A DNA stretch of 64,000 bases, taken from Shewanella vesiculosa (GTDB taxonomy: Bacteria > Pseudomonadota > Gammaproteobacteria > Enterobacterales > Shewanellaceae). Of the stretch, positions 27,538-36,809 are shown in pieces (positions within the stretch are counted from its first letter, which is position 1; every line of letters begins with the position of its first letter). Where the stretch lies: NCBI RefSeq assembly GCF_021560015.1, contig NZ_CP073588.1:4014501-4078500 (forward strand), read 5' to 3'. The position numbers and the translations under genes are program-made. The notes under the pieces are model-generated. The model made no database searches and had not been told where the DNA came from. It worked only from the letters and a program-made list of their open reading frames with translations.

Positions 27538-28791
27538 ATGATGATGAAAACAAAACTACTACCTTTGGTTGTGGCATGCCTAGCAGCAAGCCCAGCCTTT
27601 GCGGCCGAGCCAATGGCCAATTTATTTAATGACGGCAGTGTAAATGGTCAATTTCAATTATTTGACTTCCAACGTAACTTTGATGGCGATAGTACTGATC
27701 GACGTGATACATCATTCGGTGGTCTTTTCTACCTGCGATCCGGAGAAGCTAACGGTATAAGCTTTGGCAGTTCATTTGCTTCAGCTAACCCAATTTGGGA
27801 TGCAAACGATGATGGTCTGTATGGCCTTGTTGGTGGTGGAGCGCCGGGCTCTAAGGTTGAACGTACATCTGTTAACCGTTTGCAAGAATACTTTGTTAGC
27901 GGCAACTGGTACGACACTAAAATAGTGGTTGGTGCGCAAGAGTTACGAACTCCCATGATGAACCCGTTCCCATTAAGAGCAATCCCGTTCACCTATCGCG
28001 GTGCCAGTATTAAGAATACCTCAATTGAGAACTTGGGCGTGTCAGCGCTGTATATCACTGATTACATGGGCTGGACCAACGAAGAGTTTGCCAGTGTGGC
28101 TGATGGTATCCGGGGGGAATTTGCACGTAAGGGCGTTTTCATCGATGTTGAAGACAACCCTATTTACGCCTTAGGTTTAGATTACAATCTGCCGTTAAAT
28201 GCGGTCAAAGCCAAAACCAGTCTGTGGTACTACTCCATGGAAGACGTTTACAATCAGTATCATGTGAAATTGGACATGAGCGGTAAAATGGGCGCTGCCA
28301 ACTGGTACTTCATTCCGTCTTATTTAAAACAAGACTCTACAGGTAAGCTAGATCAGAGCGCTGCACAGTTTGACACTTACCAGGCTGGGTTCCATTTAGG
28401 GATGAAATGGAGTGGGTTTGATGCCACGATTAAGTACGCAAAAACCGGTGATGGCGATGTTGTTGCCCCATTTGGTGATGAAAAAGTGATCATTCAGCAG
28501 GTGGTTCAGTCTTCACGTGCTAATGAAGAAGGTTACGGTGCTCAGCTAGCATACAACTTTGCACCTGACTCAGCTCTCAGTGGTGTGAGCACATATCTTA
28601 ACTGGGCTAGTTATCAAATAGATGGTGATTCAAGCAAAGACATTGATGAAACCGACTTGTCTGTTACTTATGATCTTTCACAGTTTGTAAATGGTCTAAG
28701 TGTGCGAGCCAGACATGCCATTGTTAATTACTCTACAGGCGATGACCTAACTGACACTCGTTTTTACGTCTACTATAAATTTGCTTTGTAA
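27538..28791 (+). CDS. Outer-membrane porin (OprD-like)
   Basis: A 417-residue beta-barrel protein with signal peptide ending SPAFA. The mature part begins with NLFNDGSVNGQFQLFDFQRN, like OprD-family porins of marine gammaproteobacteria, has alternating beta-strand patterns, and ends in KFAL. The ATG at 27538 is favoured because AGGA lies eight bases upstream; 27529 is in frame. As the last gene of the flavocytochrome operon it probably admits the electron acceptor or its ester precursor into the periplasm. Confidence 0.82.
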   Translation: MMMKTKLLPLVVACLAASPAFAAEPMANLFNDGSVNGQFQLFDFQRNFDGDSTDRRDTSFGGLFYLRSGEANGISFGSSFASANPIWDANDDGLYGLVGGGAPGSKVERTSVNRLQEYFVSGNWYDTKIVVGAQELRTPMMNPFPLRAIPFTYRGASIKNTSIENLGVSALYITDYMGWTNEEFASVADGIRGEFARKGVFIDVEDNPIYALGLDYNLPLNAVKAKTSLWYYSMEDVYNQYHVKLDMSGKMGAANWYFIPSYLKQDSTGKLDQSAAQFDTYQAGFHLGMKWSGFDATIKYAKTGDGDVVAPFGDEKVIIQQVVQSSRANEEGYGAQLAYNFAPDSALSGVSTYLNWASYQIDGDSSKDIDETDLSVTYDLSQFVNGLSVRARHAIVNYSTGDDLTDTRFYVYYKFAL

Positions 28792-28840
28792 TTGGGTTAC
28801 AGCATATAGACTAGCTCTAAAATAGAGTGACGTTTTGTTA

Positions 28841-28870
28841 AGCCAGTTGGAATATCCAACTGGCTTTTTT
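28841..28870 (+). terminator. Terminator of the flavocytochrome-porin operon
   Basis: A perfect 11-bp stem (28841-28851 with 28855-28865) has a three-base loop and a T run, about 50 bases past the porin stop. Confidence 0.92.
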
Positions 28871-28995
28871 ATGTCAGTTAGCTTGAACAATATGTGGTTT
28901 AGGTTGTCAGCATAAAGTGAACGACGCTGATTCCCTCGGTGTAGGACTCAAGTGTGTCGTTATAATTTTTCTGGAATTATGAATGGATTAATTAT

Positions 28996-29404
28996 CTATT
29001 TCGGATGTTTATCATTTAACTGCAGTAAATCCCAAAGATTGCCATAAAGATCTTCAAATACCGCCACAGTGCCATAGTCTTGCTCTTGAGGCGGGCGCAC
29101 AAACTTAATCCCATCAAGTTGCATGCGGTTATAGTCGCGCCAAAAGTCATCGGTATTCAAAAAAAAGAAATACCCGTCCGCCAGCTTGGTTACCAATAAA
29201 ATCATGTTGCTCTGGTTTGGATGCCCGCGCTAACAGCAAAGATACCCCGTTTGAACCCGGAGGTGCGACTACAACCCAGCGTTTGTCTTGTTCTGCTTGA
29301 TAGGTGTCTTCAATCAATTCAAACTTCAATTTATTGACATAAAAATCGATGGCTTCATCGTAATCATTCACCACTAGCGCGATGTGAACTATAGACTGTT
29401 TCAT
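28996..29404 (-). pseudogene. VOC-family (glyoxalase-like) protein, frameshifted at a T8 run
   Basis: The N-terminal frame (start 29404, MKQSIVHIALVVNDYDEAIDFY) shows the first half of a vicinal-oxygen-chelate domain and stops just after GGRVF. The second frame continues the same fold (LNTDDFWRDYNRM, then FEDLYGNLWDLLQ) to the stop at 28996. Removing one T from the eight on the minus strand (29159-29166) joins them into a normal single domain of about 135 residues. Function could be a lyase or dioxygenase. Either the gene is broken or this is a homopolymer read error. Confidence 0.8.
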
Positions 29405-29629
29405 TATTATCCTTTGATAGCTTTGTAAGTTAGCGTTGTATATTAGCTAGTGAGTTAATGCAAAATTTACTGTGCCATCGATTATGCATTAATTAATCTG
29501 AACTCGGGATAACAAATACCTCGCAAACAGCCCTTTGCCTTGCTAACTGCGTTATTTTTTACATGAGAAGACTTGCAACAGGCCCGCTATCGGCGCGTTA
29601 ATTGGTTAGGTTTGGAGATATTGACGCAT

Positions 29630-29657
29630 AAAAAAAGCCACAGTAATGAACTGTGGC
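29630..29657 (-). terminator. Terminator of fccA
   Basis: A 7-bp stem (29637-29643 with 29651-29657) is followed on the minus strand by a run of Ts (29636-29630). It lies about 37 bases past the fccA stop. Confidence 0.85.
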
Positions 29658-29693
29658 CTACTGATACTAGCGAGTCAGTTAATTCTAAATCGA

Positions 29694-31484
29694 TTAGTTC
29701 TTTTTAGAATATTTTGCCGCTTCTTCACCTGCTAAGCGACCGAAGGTGATGATGCCTGAAATTGCATTGCCACCTAAGCGGTTAGCACCATGAACACCAC
29801 CAGTGACTTCACCAGCGCCATACAAGCCAGGTATAACCTGTTTCTGAGCATTCATGACTTCAGTTTTGGTGTCGATCATCACGCCACCCACAGTGTGGTG
29901 AACCCCAGGTGTCACTTCGATTGCATAGTAGTTACCTTCGTTTAGCGCACGAGGTAGATTTGGACGCTCAAAATCAGTGTCTTTACCGCTGCTCACTAAG
30001 CTATTATAACGTGCAACTGTTTCGGTTAACGCTTTACCGTCAATACCTTCCATCTTGCCTAATTTCACTAAGCTGTCTGCCGATGGTGCAACACCTAAAC
30101 CAATATACTTATCGATTTTAGACAGTGATTTACGTACAGAGTCATCAAAAATCAAATAAGCTGATTTACCCGTTTGCGCTAATATTGCCGCTGATGCTTT
30201 ATCACGAGTGGTAATTTCGTTAACGAAACGCTTACCTTCACGGTTAACCAAAATCGCACCATTACCACGTACCGCTTCAGTGACCATTACACCACCTTTT
30301 ACTGATAGTGTTGGATGAGCTTGGATGTATTCCATGTCTTTCAAAGCGCCACCGGCATTTTCAGCCACATCCAGACCATCACCTACAGCGCCAGGTTGGT
30401 TAGTAGAGATAAAGCCTTTTAATGAAGGATCAAGCTTAGCGACACGTTCGTTATTTTTAGCAAAACCACCCGTTGCTAAGATGACCGCATCGGCTTTCAC
30501 CCAGTAGTAACCTTTATACATTCCCTTAACCAGAATACCTTTCACTTTGCCGCTGTCATCTTTAAGCACTTCAATACCACGAGTGTTCATGCGTAAGTCG
30601 ATATTGCGTTTTACGGCATTATCATAAAGCACTTGAACAACATGAGCACCCACACCTGCGCCACCAGTTGGACGGTGTGCACGCTTAACCGATGCACCAC
30701 CCATCATGCCAACATCGGTTAAATCGGCGCCCATTTTGGTCATCCAATCAACTGAGCCTTTAGAGTGTGAGCTTAATACTTCAACTAATGCTGGATCGTT
30801 TATATCACGGCCGCCTTTCATGGTGTCTTTGAACATTAGCTCAGGGCTATCTTTAATTTCTTTGGCTTTTTGTTGATCAGTCCAAGCAGCGTTCATGCCA
30901 CCTGCAGCCAATTTAGCGTTACCGCCGATAACCGGCTCTTTTTCAATCAGAATGACTTTCGCACCATTATCTGTTGCCGATATTGCCGCAGAGAAACCTG
31001 CGCCACCAGAACCGACAACCACTACATCAACCGTATCGTGAGGTGCACTAGCAAGAGCAGCCTGACGTTCTGCTTTATCTTTGGCCAGTTCAGCAATAGT
31101 GGGTTCGTCACGTTTCCATTTTTTAGCATATGGCATATTGAAATCGAAGCTGTGGCAAGAATCACAGTACACCATCGATTTTTCGTGCGCGCTGTGACAT
31201 GAGGTACAAGCCACTTCACCAGGAAAATGTGAAGCATGGGCATTGTAATGTTCATGTTTTGTGGTTTCAGCCACTTCAGCTAAAGTGCCATGGCAAGAAA
31301 CACATTGGGCATTTTCATAGGTTAAGCTGTCGTTTGATAGCTCGCCATCTGGAGTATGACAGCTATCACACTCTTGGTTTTGCTCATGGAATTCAGCTAA
31401 GTTATCAGCCGCAACAGCGTTGCCCATTAGGCCTGCTGTGCCCATTAGCGTGGCAAGGCAGACTGCCAGTTTCATTTTTTTCAT
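29694..31484 (-). CDS. fccA: Periplasmic tetraheme flavocytochrome c3, fumarate reductase
   Basis: Soluble periplasmic terminal reductase of anaerobic fumarate respiration in Shewanella, fed by CymA. The signal peptide ends GNAVA (cleavage after 25). Four CxxCH hemes follow (CDSCH, CVSCH, CTSCH, CDSCH) in the first ~115 residues, then the FAD domain [17 protein letters not shown]. Active-site residues are all present: mature His365 (QAHPT), Glu378/Arg381 (TEAVRG), Arg402 (EITTRDK), His504 (GVHHTVGG) and Arg544 (GANRLGG). Sequence and length are close to the structurally known S. frigidimarina enzyme. It is divergent from a two-component system with two palindromes between. Confidence 0.97.
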   Translation of the reverse strand: MKKMKLAVCLATLMGTAGLMGNAVAADNLAEFHEQNQECDSCHTPDGELSNDSLTYENAQCVSCHGTLAEVAETTKHEHYNAHASHFPGEVACTSCHSAHEKSMVYCDSCHSFDFNMPYAKKWKRDEPTIAELAKDKAERQAALASAPHDTVDVVVVGSGGAGFSAAISATDNGAKVILIEKEPVIGGNAKLAAGGMNAAWTDQQKAKEIKDSPELMFKDTMKGGRDINDPALVEVLSSHSKGSVDWMTKMGADLTDVGMMGGASVKRAHRPTGGAGVGAHVVQVLYDNAVKRNIDLRMNTRGIEVLKDDSGKVKGILVKGMYKGYYWVKADAVILATGGFAKNNERVAKLDPSLKGFISTNQPGAVGDGLDVAENAGGALKDMEYIQAHPTLSVKGGVMVTEAVRGNGAILVNREGKRFVNEITTRDKASAAILAQTGKSAYLIFDDSVRKSLSKIDKYIGLGVAPSADSLVKLGKMEGIDGKALTETVARYNSLVSSGKDTDFERPNLPRALNEGNYYAIEVTPGVHHTVGGVMIDTKTEVMNAQKQVIPGLYGAGEVTGGVHGANRLGGNAISGIITFGRLAGEEAAKYSKKN

Positions 31485-31558
31485 TTTTGCTCCTCCTTCT
31501 AAACCTAATGATGCTTAGTTGATTAGGTATAAAAGCCAGTTATTGTTTTAGTGTGGCT

Positions 31559-31770
31559 GAAGTGAGATCACTTCACTTTAAAAGTTCGGTCTAAAATTAG
31601 GTGTTAAGTTGTTCAGCGGTTACTTCTGCTTACCTTAATCTTTATCCATGCCACTAAAACCAGCAATAAGATAAACACCAGCAGTGACAGAAATGACAAC
31701 TCAATCACATGCATGAAAAGGTGCTATGCAAAGATGCATAGCTATAAGGGCGTGTATGCACTTTTGCATA
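31559..31770. promoter_or_regulatory. Palindromic operators between fccA and the sensor kinase gene
   Basis: Two perfect TATGCA-N4-TGCATA palindromes lie at 31725-31740 (extended to 8-bp arms, 31723-31742) and 31755-31770. Their centres are 30 bp apart, on the same face of the helix within error. A third, different palindrome (GAAGTGA-GA-TCACTTC, 31559-31574) lies nearer fccA. The 401-bp gap holds no gene. The natural reader of the TATGCA pair is the response regulator encoded next door. Confidence 0.7.
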
Positions 31771-31885
31771 GCTTATGTGGCGCTAGATCACATCAAATTA
31801 ATATTTAGGTAAAAGGTACATAATGATTTACTAATTCGCGGAATGCGGCACAGTTTCAAATGAGCGAAATAGTTAACATCGCAGT

Positions 31886-33853
31886 ATGAAGATCCTATTA
31901 CTATTAGTTATTACCCTCACTTTTCCTGCATTCGCGCAAGACAGCATTGTGCTAGGTGTGCATTCAAAAACAGCGCCATTAGAGTGGCGTAATAACGGAG
32001 TGGATCAAGGATTTAACATTGAGTTGATGGATAGAATTGGTCAGCTTACTAACAAGCGCATTCTTGTGCGGCGTAAGAGTTTTCAGCAATTAGTTCAAGA
32101 TGTGTATAACCCTAACAGTGATATTGACGTGATTGTTGTGGTGAGCCCGGTAAACATGGATCGTAAGTTGGCCCAATCTGATCCCATTTATGCCACCCAT
32201 GCTAAAGCTTATACTTTGCAGGGTAAGGGATTAATTAATAGTTGGGCTGATTTGATTGGTAAGCGGGTGGCCATTAAAAAAGGCGCTTTTGTTGATGTTT
32301 TTTTATCTGATCATCTGCAAAACTTTGATCGCGTGGATGTTGATTTGTATGAAACCGGTTTTCAATTACTGATTAAAAATCAAGTCGACGTGGTGATTGC
32401 TGAAAGCTTTGTTGCGCGGCGTTTACTTCCGCTGTATCCATCGGTGCGCAGTTCGAGTGATGCTCTCATTTATGGCGCGTTTAATTTTGTCGCTAATGAG
32501 TCGAAAACTGAACTCATGTATCAAATTAATGAAGCGCTTAGGCAGTTAAAATTATCAGGCGAATACGACCGACTGGTTAATAAATGGTTTGGTACCGGGC
32601 GTGAAAAAGTGGATTTAACCTCTTCTGAAAAGCGCATGTTTGCTCTAGCTATTTTAGTGGCGATTATTTCTGCTATCGGGATGATTTTCACCGGATTGAT
32701 AAGCGCTAGTTTACGCCGTCATACTAAAGCCCTTGATGCCGAACTCATTCAGCGCAGGCGCATTGAAGCTGAGATATCTGAACTGTCTAAACAGTTCCAA
32801 TCTGTTCTCGATGGCATCCCCAATGGTGTAACCATAGTAAACCAAGACTTGCAGCATTTATGGAGTAACGATAACAATATTCATTTGTTAGATTCAGCAG
32901 CATTTTACTATATCGACAACCATGCATTTGTTCTTAAAACGGCGGTGCTCGAGGTACTCTCTAGCCAAACCCCCTTGATTGCAGAAATGCGCTATCAACA
33001 GCAGTTTTGGCAATTACAAATCCATCCTATTGCAGAAAAACAAGTGGTGATTCTACTTGAGGAAACCACTGAGCAGCATAGATTGAGGCAAGCAAATGAA
33101 GAAGTTAGCCGCTTAGCGTCACTAGGGGAGTTGTCTGCGGGAATTGCTCATGAAATCAATAATCCAACCGGCCTGATTGTGCATGCGGTATCATTATTTA
33201 CCGCGGCGTTAAAAGACTTAACCCCAGCAGCAAGGCACTATCAGCAACAAAATCCTTTTTGGCTTATTGCAGGATTAACCCCAGATGTTGCCATTGAAGA
33301 GCTTCAGTACAGTTGCGGCTCTATTGAAGAGGGCGCCAAACGTATCAGCCGAATTGTTAATGATTTAAAACGTTACGCCATGCCGCATATTGCCGATCAA
33401 TATGCTCGAGTATGCCTAAATGACGTGGTTCAAGTTGCCCAGCGTCTTACCGCTAATCAAACCAAGGTCCATCAGATCAGCATGAGGTTATGTCAACCTA
33501 GCCCTATAATTAAGGGCGATGCGCAACAGTTACATCAGGTATTAATCAACCTTATTCAAAATGCTTGTCATGCCTGCACTGAACAACATGGCGAGATTAT
33601 TATAGAAACTCGCATTGCTGGCAATACGGCAATATTGAGCATTATCGATAACGGTTGCGGCATGAATAGCGCCACGCTCAAACGTATTACCGAGCCCTTT
33701 TTTACCACCCGTCGCAACGAGGGCGGCAGTGGTTTGGGTTTGTCGGTATGCAGCAAAATAATTAAAGAGCATCAAGGCGAAATGCAGATGCAGTCGAGTT
33801 TAGGTAAAGGCACGCAAATTAGTCTGATTTTTGCATTGGAACAACACACATGA
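31886..33853 (+). CDS. Sensor histidine kinase with periplasmic solute-binding domain
   Basis: A 655-residue membrane kinase. It has a signal peptide ending PAFA, a periplasmic SBP_bac_3 domain (about 20-235, starting IVLGVHSKTAPLEWRNNG), a single membrane segment (about 250-275) and a PAS-like linker (SVLDGIPNGVTIVNQ). A kinase core follows, with phospho-acceptor His422 in GIAHEINNPTG, N box NLIQNACHAC, G1 box DNGCGM and G2 box GGSGLGLSVC. The binding domain suggests direct sensing of a small molecule in the periplasm. Divergence from fccA makes fumarate or a related dicarboxylate the first guess. It overlaps the regulator gene by four bases (ATGA). Confidence 0.9.
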   Translation: MKILLLLVITLTFPAFAQDSIVLGVHSKTAPLEWRNNGVDQGFNIELMDRIGQLTNKRILVRRKSFQQLVQDVYNPNSDIDVIVVVSPVNMDRKLAQSDPIYATHAKAYTLQGKGLINSWADLIGKRVAIKKGAFVDVFLSDHLQNFDRVDVDLYETGFQLLIKNQVDVVIAESFVARRLLPLYPSVRSSSDALIYGAFNFVANESKTELMYQINEALRQLKLSGEYDRLVNKWFGTGREKVDLTSSEKRMFALAILVAIISAIGMIFTGLISASLRRHTKALDAELIQRRRIEAEISELSKQFQSVLDGIPNGVTIVNQDLQHLWSNDNNIHLLDSAAFYYIDNHAFVLKTAVLEVLSSQTPLIAEMRYQQQFWQLQIHPIAEKQVVILLEETTEQHRLRQANEEVSRLASLGELSAGIAHEINNPTGLIVHAVSLFTAALKDLTPAARHYQQQNPFWLIAGLTPDVAIEELQYSCGSIEEGAKRISRIVNDLKRYAMPHIADQYARVCLNDVVQVAQRLTANQTKVHQISMRLCQPSPIIKGDAQQLHQVLINLIQNACHACTEQHGEIIIETRIAGNTAILSIIDNGCGMNSATLKRITEPFFTTRRNEGGSGLGLSVCSKIIKEHQGEMQMQSSLGKGTQISLIFALEQHT

Positions 33854-35229
33854 AACTGGCCAGAAATATTCTGTTAATCGACGATGAAGCCGCCTGGTTA
33901 CGCACACTCGCGATAACCCTTAACCGTCTCGTTCCTGAGGCTGAAATAGATACTTGTTTAGATAGCCGTCAAGTACACAGCCGCTTACAAGTGGGTGATT
34001 ATGCGCTAGTACTGGTCGATCTTACTATGCCATTTCACTCTGGCGAAGAGCTATTAGCGATGATCCGCAGTGACTTTCCCAATACTCGGGTGATTATTGT
34101 GACTGGGGTGAATGAGGTTGATACCGCAGTGCGCTGTATTAAAAATGGCGCTTATGACTACTTTATCAAAACAGACAATGTCGATAATCTCGCGCGTACG
34201 GTACGCCGAGCGCTAGAAGTGGTTGGGCTTGAAAGAAACTACCTGTATATCAAAGAAAAATTCTTAAGTCGTACTTTAGATAACCCGCAAGCGTTCAATA
34301 ATATTTTAACTTGCGAGCCACAGTTATTAGATCAATTTCGTTATCTTGAAGCCGTATCTTGTAGCCCTGAACCCTTGCTAATTTATGGTGAAAGCGGCAC
34401 TGGCAAAAGCGAGTTCGCCAAATCTTGCCATGCGCTTTATAACCCTAATGAACCTTTTATTAGCATTAATCTTGCCGGTATTAGTAGCGAGTCCTTTGAG
34501 CAAAAAATGAGTGGCCAGCTGTATCATCACCATAATGGCGAGCTTGAAGCGGTTGCAGGCCTATTGCATCAAGTAGGAAGTGGGGTGCTGTATTTGAATG
34601 AAATAGGCGCGTTGCCTCTGGATGCACAAGTTAAGCTATTAGCGCTGTTAGACACTAAACAATATTACCCTTTAGGCAGCGACACCGCTTATCCGGTTAA
34701 ATGTAAGTTTGTGGTATCGACTCAAGATGACTTACTCAAACTACACCAAGCTGGTGAGTTTAGAAGCGATTTACTCTACCGCTTACGGGCTCATAAAATT
34801 AAATTACCACCGTTAGCAGAACGGCAGTTAGACATTGCTATGTTAATCAATCATTTCATCGCCCTTGCTGCCGCTGAAATGAATCTACCTGCGCCTATTC
34901 AGCCTCCCGATTTAGCGCCCAAACTCGCCAGTTATGATTTTCCTGGTAACCTTCATGAACTCAAAGGCATGGTTTTTGATGCTGTGAGCAGAAGTGATGG
35001 CATAGCGCTTAATACCTCTGCTTTTATGGAAGCGATTAATGAACACAAGTCATTAACGGCAGCGCCGCAAGATCGCATTATTTTTCCCAAACAACTGCCC
35101 ACGATAGCGCAGATGAACCAAGCATTAATGGACGAAGCCATGAGCCGCACTGCCAATAACCAAACCGCAGCAGCGCAAATACTGGGTATTAGTCAAAGTG
35201 CGCTGAGCCGCCGGCTTAAAGGGAGTTAG
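33850..35229 (+). CDS. NtrC-family response regulator lacking the GAFTGA loop
   Basis: A 459-residue regulator. The receiver domain has acidic residues IDDE, phospho-acceptor Asp57 (VLVDLTMP), Thr in VTGV and Lys in YFIKTD. The AAA+ domain has Walker A GESGTGKS (180-187), a Walker B-like VLYLNEIGALP and FRSDLLYRLR. Where NtrC proteins carry GAFTGA, here about 218-240, the sequence is KMSGQLYHHHNGE, so it should not open sigma-54 promoters. The C-terminal helix-turn-helix (TAAAQILGISQSALSRRL) is intact. It is therefore likely a sigma-70 regulator or repressor, like TyrR. Its probable sites are the palindromes upstream of fccA. Confidence 0.88.
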   Translation: MKLARNILLIDDEAAWLRTLAITLNRLVPEAEIDTCLDSRQVHSRLQVGDYALVLVDLTMPFHSGEELLAMIRSDFPNTRVIIVTGVNEVDTAVRCIKNGAYDYFIKTDNVDNLARTVRRALEVVGLERNYLYIKEKFLSRTLDNPQAFNNILTCEPQLLDQFRYLEAVSCSPEPLLIYGESGTGKSEFAKSCHALYNPNEPFISINLAGISSESFEQKMSGQLYHHHNGELEAVAGLLHQVGSGVLYLNEIGALPLDAQVKLLALLDTKQYYPLGSDTAYPVKCKFVVSTQDDLLKLHQAGEFRSDLLYRLRAHKIKLPPLAERQLDIAMLINHFIALAAAEMNLPAPIQPPDLAPKLASYDFPGNLHELKGMVFDAVSRSDGIALNTSAFMEAINEHKSLTAAPQDRIIFPKQLPTIAQMNQALMDEAMSRTANNQTAAAQILGISQSALSRRLKGS

Positions 35230-35329
35230 AGCTAAATACAGAATATTTATAAAACATAATTTTGTTCCTATTTACGCTTTTCGCATTTCAATATGGCTCT
35301 TTGAGATTCATTTACCTAACAACGTTCAC

Positions 35330-35346
35330 CTTAACCTCGCCTTAAC
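35330..35346 (+). promoter_or_regulatory. PmrA/QseB-like direct-repeat box
   Basis: CTTAAC-N5-CTTAAC, an exact 11-bp-period direct repeat, matches the PmrA/QseB box pattern CTTAA-N6-CTTAA. It lies about 50-65 bases upstream of the efflux operon, whose last genes encode an OmpR-type regulator and kinase. A -10-like TATGCT follows at 35359-35364. Confidence 0.6.
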
Positions 35347-35396
35347 CCCTCCATCAGTATGCTAGTGCCATTATTGTGTAATACACAGGTTTGGGG

Positions 35397-36809
35397 ATGC
35401 AGTTGATGATGGTAAAACCGGCGCTACGAAAAGCGATGCTGGCACTGATGGTGACGAGCCTGTTGGGCTGCAGCAGTGTCGATAATGTCAATTACGCTGA
35501 CCGAGCCAGTCAAGCAGAGGCGGATACGAGCCAACGTTTAATTGATCAGTTGCTGCTGGCCTCAAAGACACAAGATGTGCCGACACAATCGATAGCGCGA
35601 TTAACGGATTTGGTTAATGTGCCTGAATTGCAGAGCTTTATATCTGCTGCTTTGCAGAATAACCCTAGTTTGCAACAAAGCGTAGTGGCATTGAAAATGG
35701 CCTATGCCCAACACGGTATTACTTCTGCTAGCCGTTTGCCGTCAGTAGATGCCAGCTTCAGCGGCACTTCAACCGAAGACAGCGATGACAGTTATACCAC
35801 TGATATTACCGTGAGTTGGGAGTTGGATTTATGGCAAAAAATTGCTGACAGCAGCAACGCTGCATTAAAAGACATTGCCAGCACGCAAGCCAGTCTTCAA
35901 AGCGCGCAAGACTTAGTCGCCGCCAACGTGATGCGCAGTTGGTTAGACATTAGCCTTAAACAACAACTTGTGGCGATTGAAACCCAGCGTTTAACGGTAT
36001 TAGACAACAATAAAGCACTTATTTTAGCGCGTTATCGTGTTGGCTTAGGCAGTTTAGAAGATCTCGATAATGCCAATACTAGTGTCGCCAGTACACAAGC
36101 TACCTTAGCCGATTATCAACAACAGCTTGCCCAAAGCAAGCGTGATTTGACCTTGCTTACAGGGCAATGGACCGGCAACGATTTAGCGGTAAACATTACT
36201 GCGGAATTTCCTGCAGTGTTGAATCCCATTAACTCACTAGGGCAACAAAATCTAAGTCAACGTCCTGATATTAAAACTGCATTTTACAATATTGAAGCCG
36301 AAGCATTACGTACCGATGCCGCCTATAAGGCTATGCTGCCGTCGATCAGTTTATCAGCCAGTTTGACCGACATGGCGCAGTCGCCAACTGATGCATTACT
36401 CACCGGACCTTTATGGAGTGTGCTTGGGCAATTATCTGCGCCCTTGTTCCAAGGTGGCAAATTATCATCACAAGCTGAGTTAGCCCAATTAACCACAGAG
36501 CAGCGCTATTGGGTCTATCAAGAAACCCTATTAAATGCGGTTAACGAAGTGGAAAATACTGTGGGCCAAGAATACTCCCTCGCCAAACAACAACAGCATT
36601 TAATCGAAGCGCAACTCAGCGCCGAGCGCAGTTTTGTCAGTTACGAGCAAAAGTATCGTCAAGGCTTAGTCGACATTTTTGATTTACTAACCGTGCAACA
36701 GCAAACCTTTGATGTTGAAGCGCAACTTGCTAACACCATTTATAACCGTCTTATAAACCGTATTGATTTAGGCCTAGCGTTGGGCTTAGGGGTATTACAT
36801 GAAGCTTAA
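35397..36809 (+). CDS. Outer-membrane efflux lipoprotein (TolC/OprM family)
   Basis: Outer-membrane channel of a tripartite RND pump. The N-terminal signal has lipobox SLLGC, and the rest consists of two repeats of the OEP domain with long alpha-helical coiled-coil strands (LIDQLLLASKT..., LTGQW). The end EQKYRQGLVDIFDLLTVQQQ is typical of the NodT/OprM group. The start is uncertain among TTG 35391 and ATGs at 35397, 35406 and 35409; AGG seven bases before 35397 decides weakly. It overlaps the adaptor gene by eleven bases. Confidence 0.88.
   Translation: MQLMMVKPALRKAMLALMVTSLLGCSSVDNVNYADRASQAEADTSQRLIDQLLLASKTQDVPTQSIARLTDLVNVPELQSFISAALQNNPSLQQSVVALKMAYAQHGITSASRLPSVDASFSGTSTEDSDDSYTTDITVSWELDLWQKIADSSNAALKDIASTQASLQSAQDLVAANVMRSWLDISLKQQLVAIETQRLTVLDNNKALILARYRVGLGSLEDLDNANTSVASTQATLADYQQQLAQSKRDLTLLTGQWTGNDLAVNITAEFPAVLNPINSLGQQNLSQRPDIKTAFYNIEAEALRTDAAYKAMLPSISLSASLTDMAQSPTDALLTGPLWSVLGQLSAPLFQGGKLSSQAELAQLTTEQRYWVYQETLLNAVNEVENTVGQEYSLAKQQQHLIEAQLSAERSFVSYEQKYRQGLVDIFDLLTVQQQTFDVEAQLANTIYNRLINRIDLGLALGLGVLHEA

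Noticed and set aside
31776..31792. CRP-like site near the sensor kinase gene
   Set aside because: TGTGG and TCACA are separated by seven bases, not six, and the first half has a mismatch.
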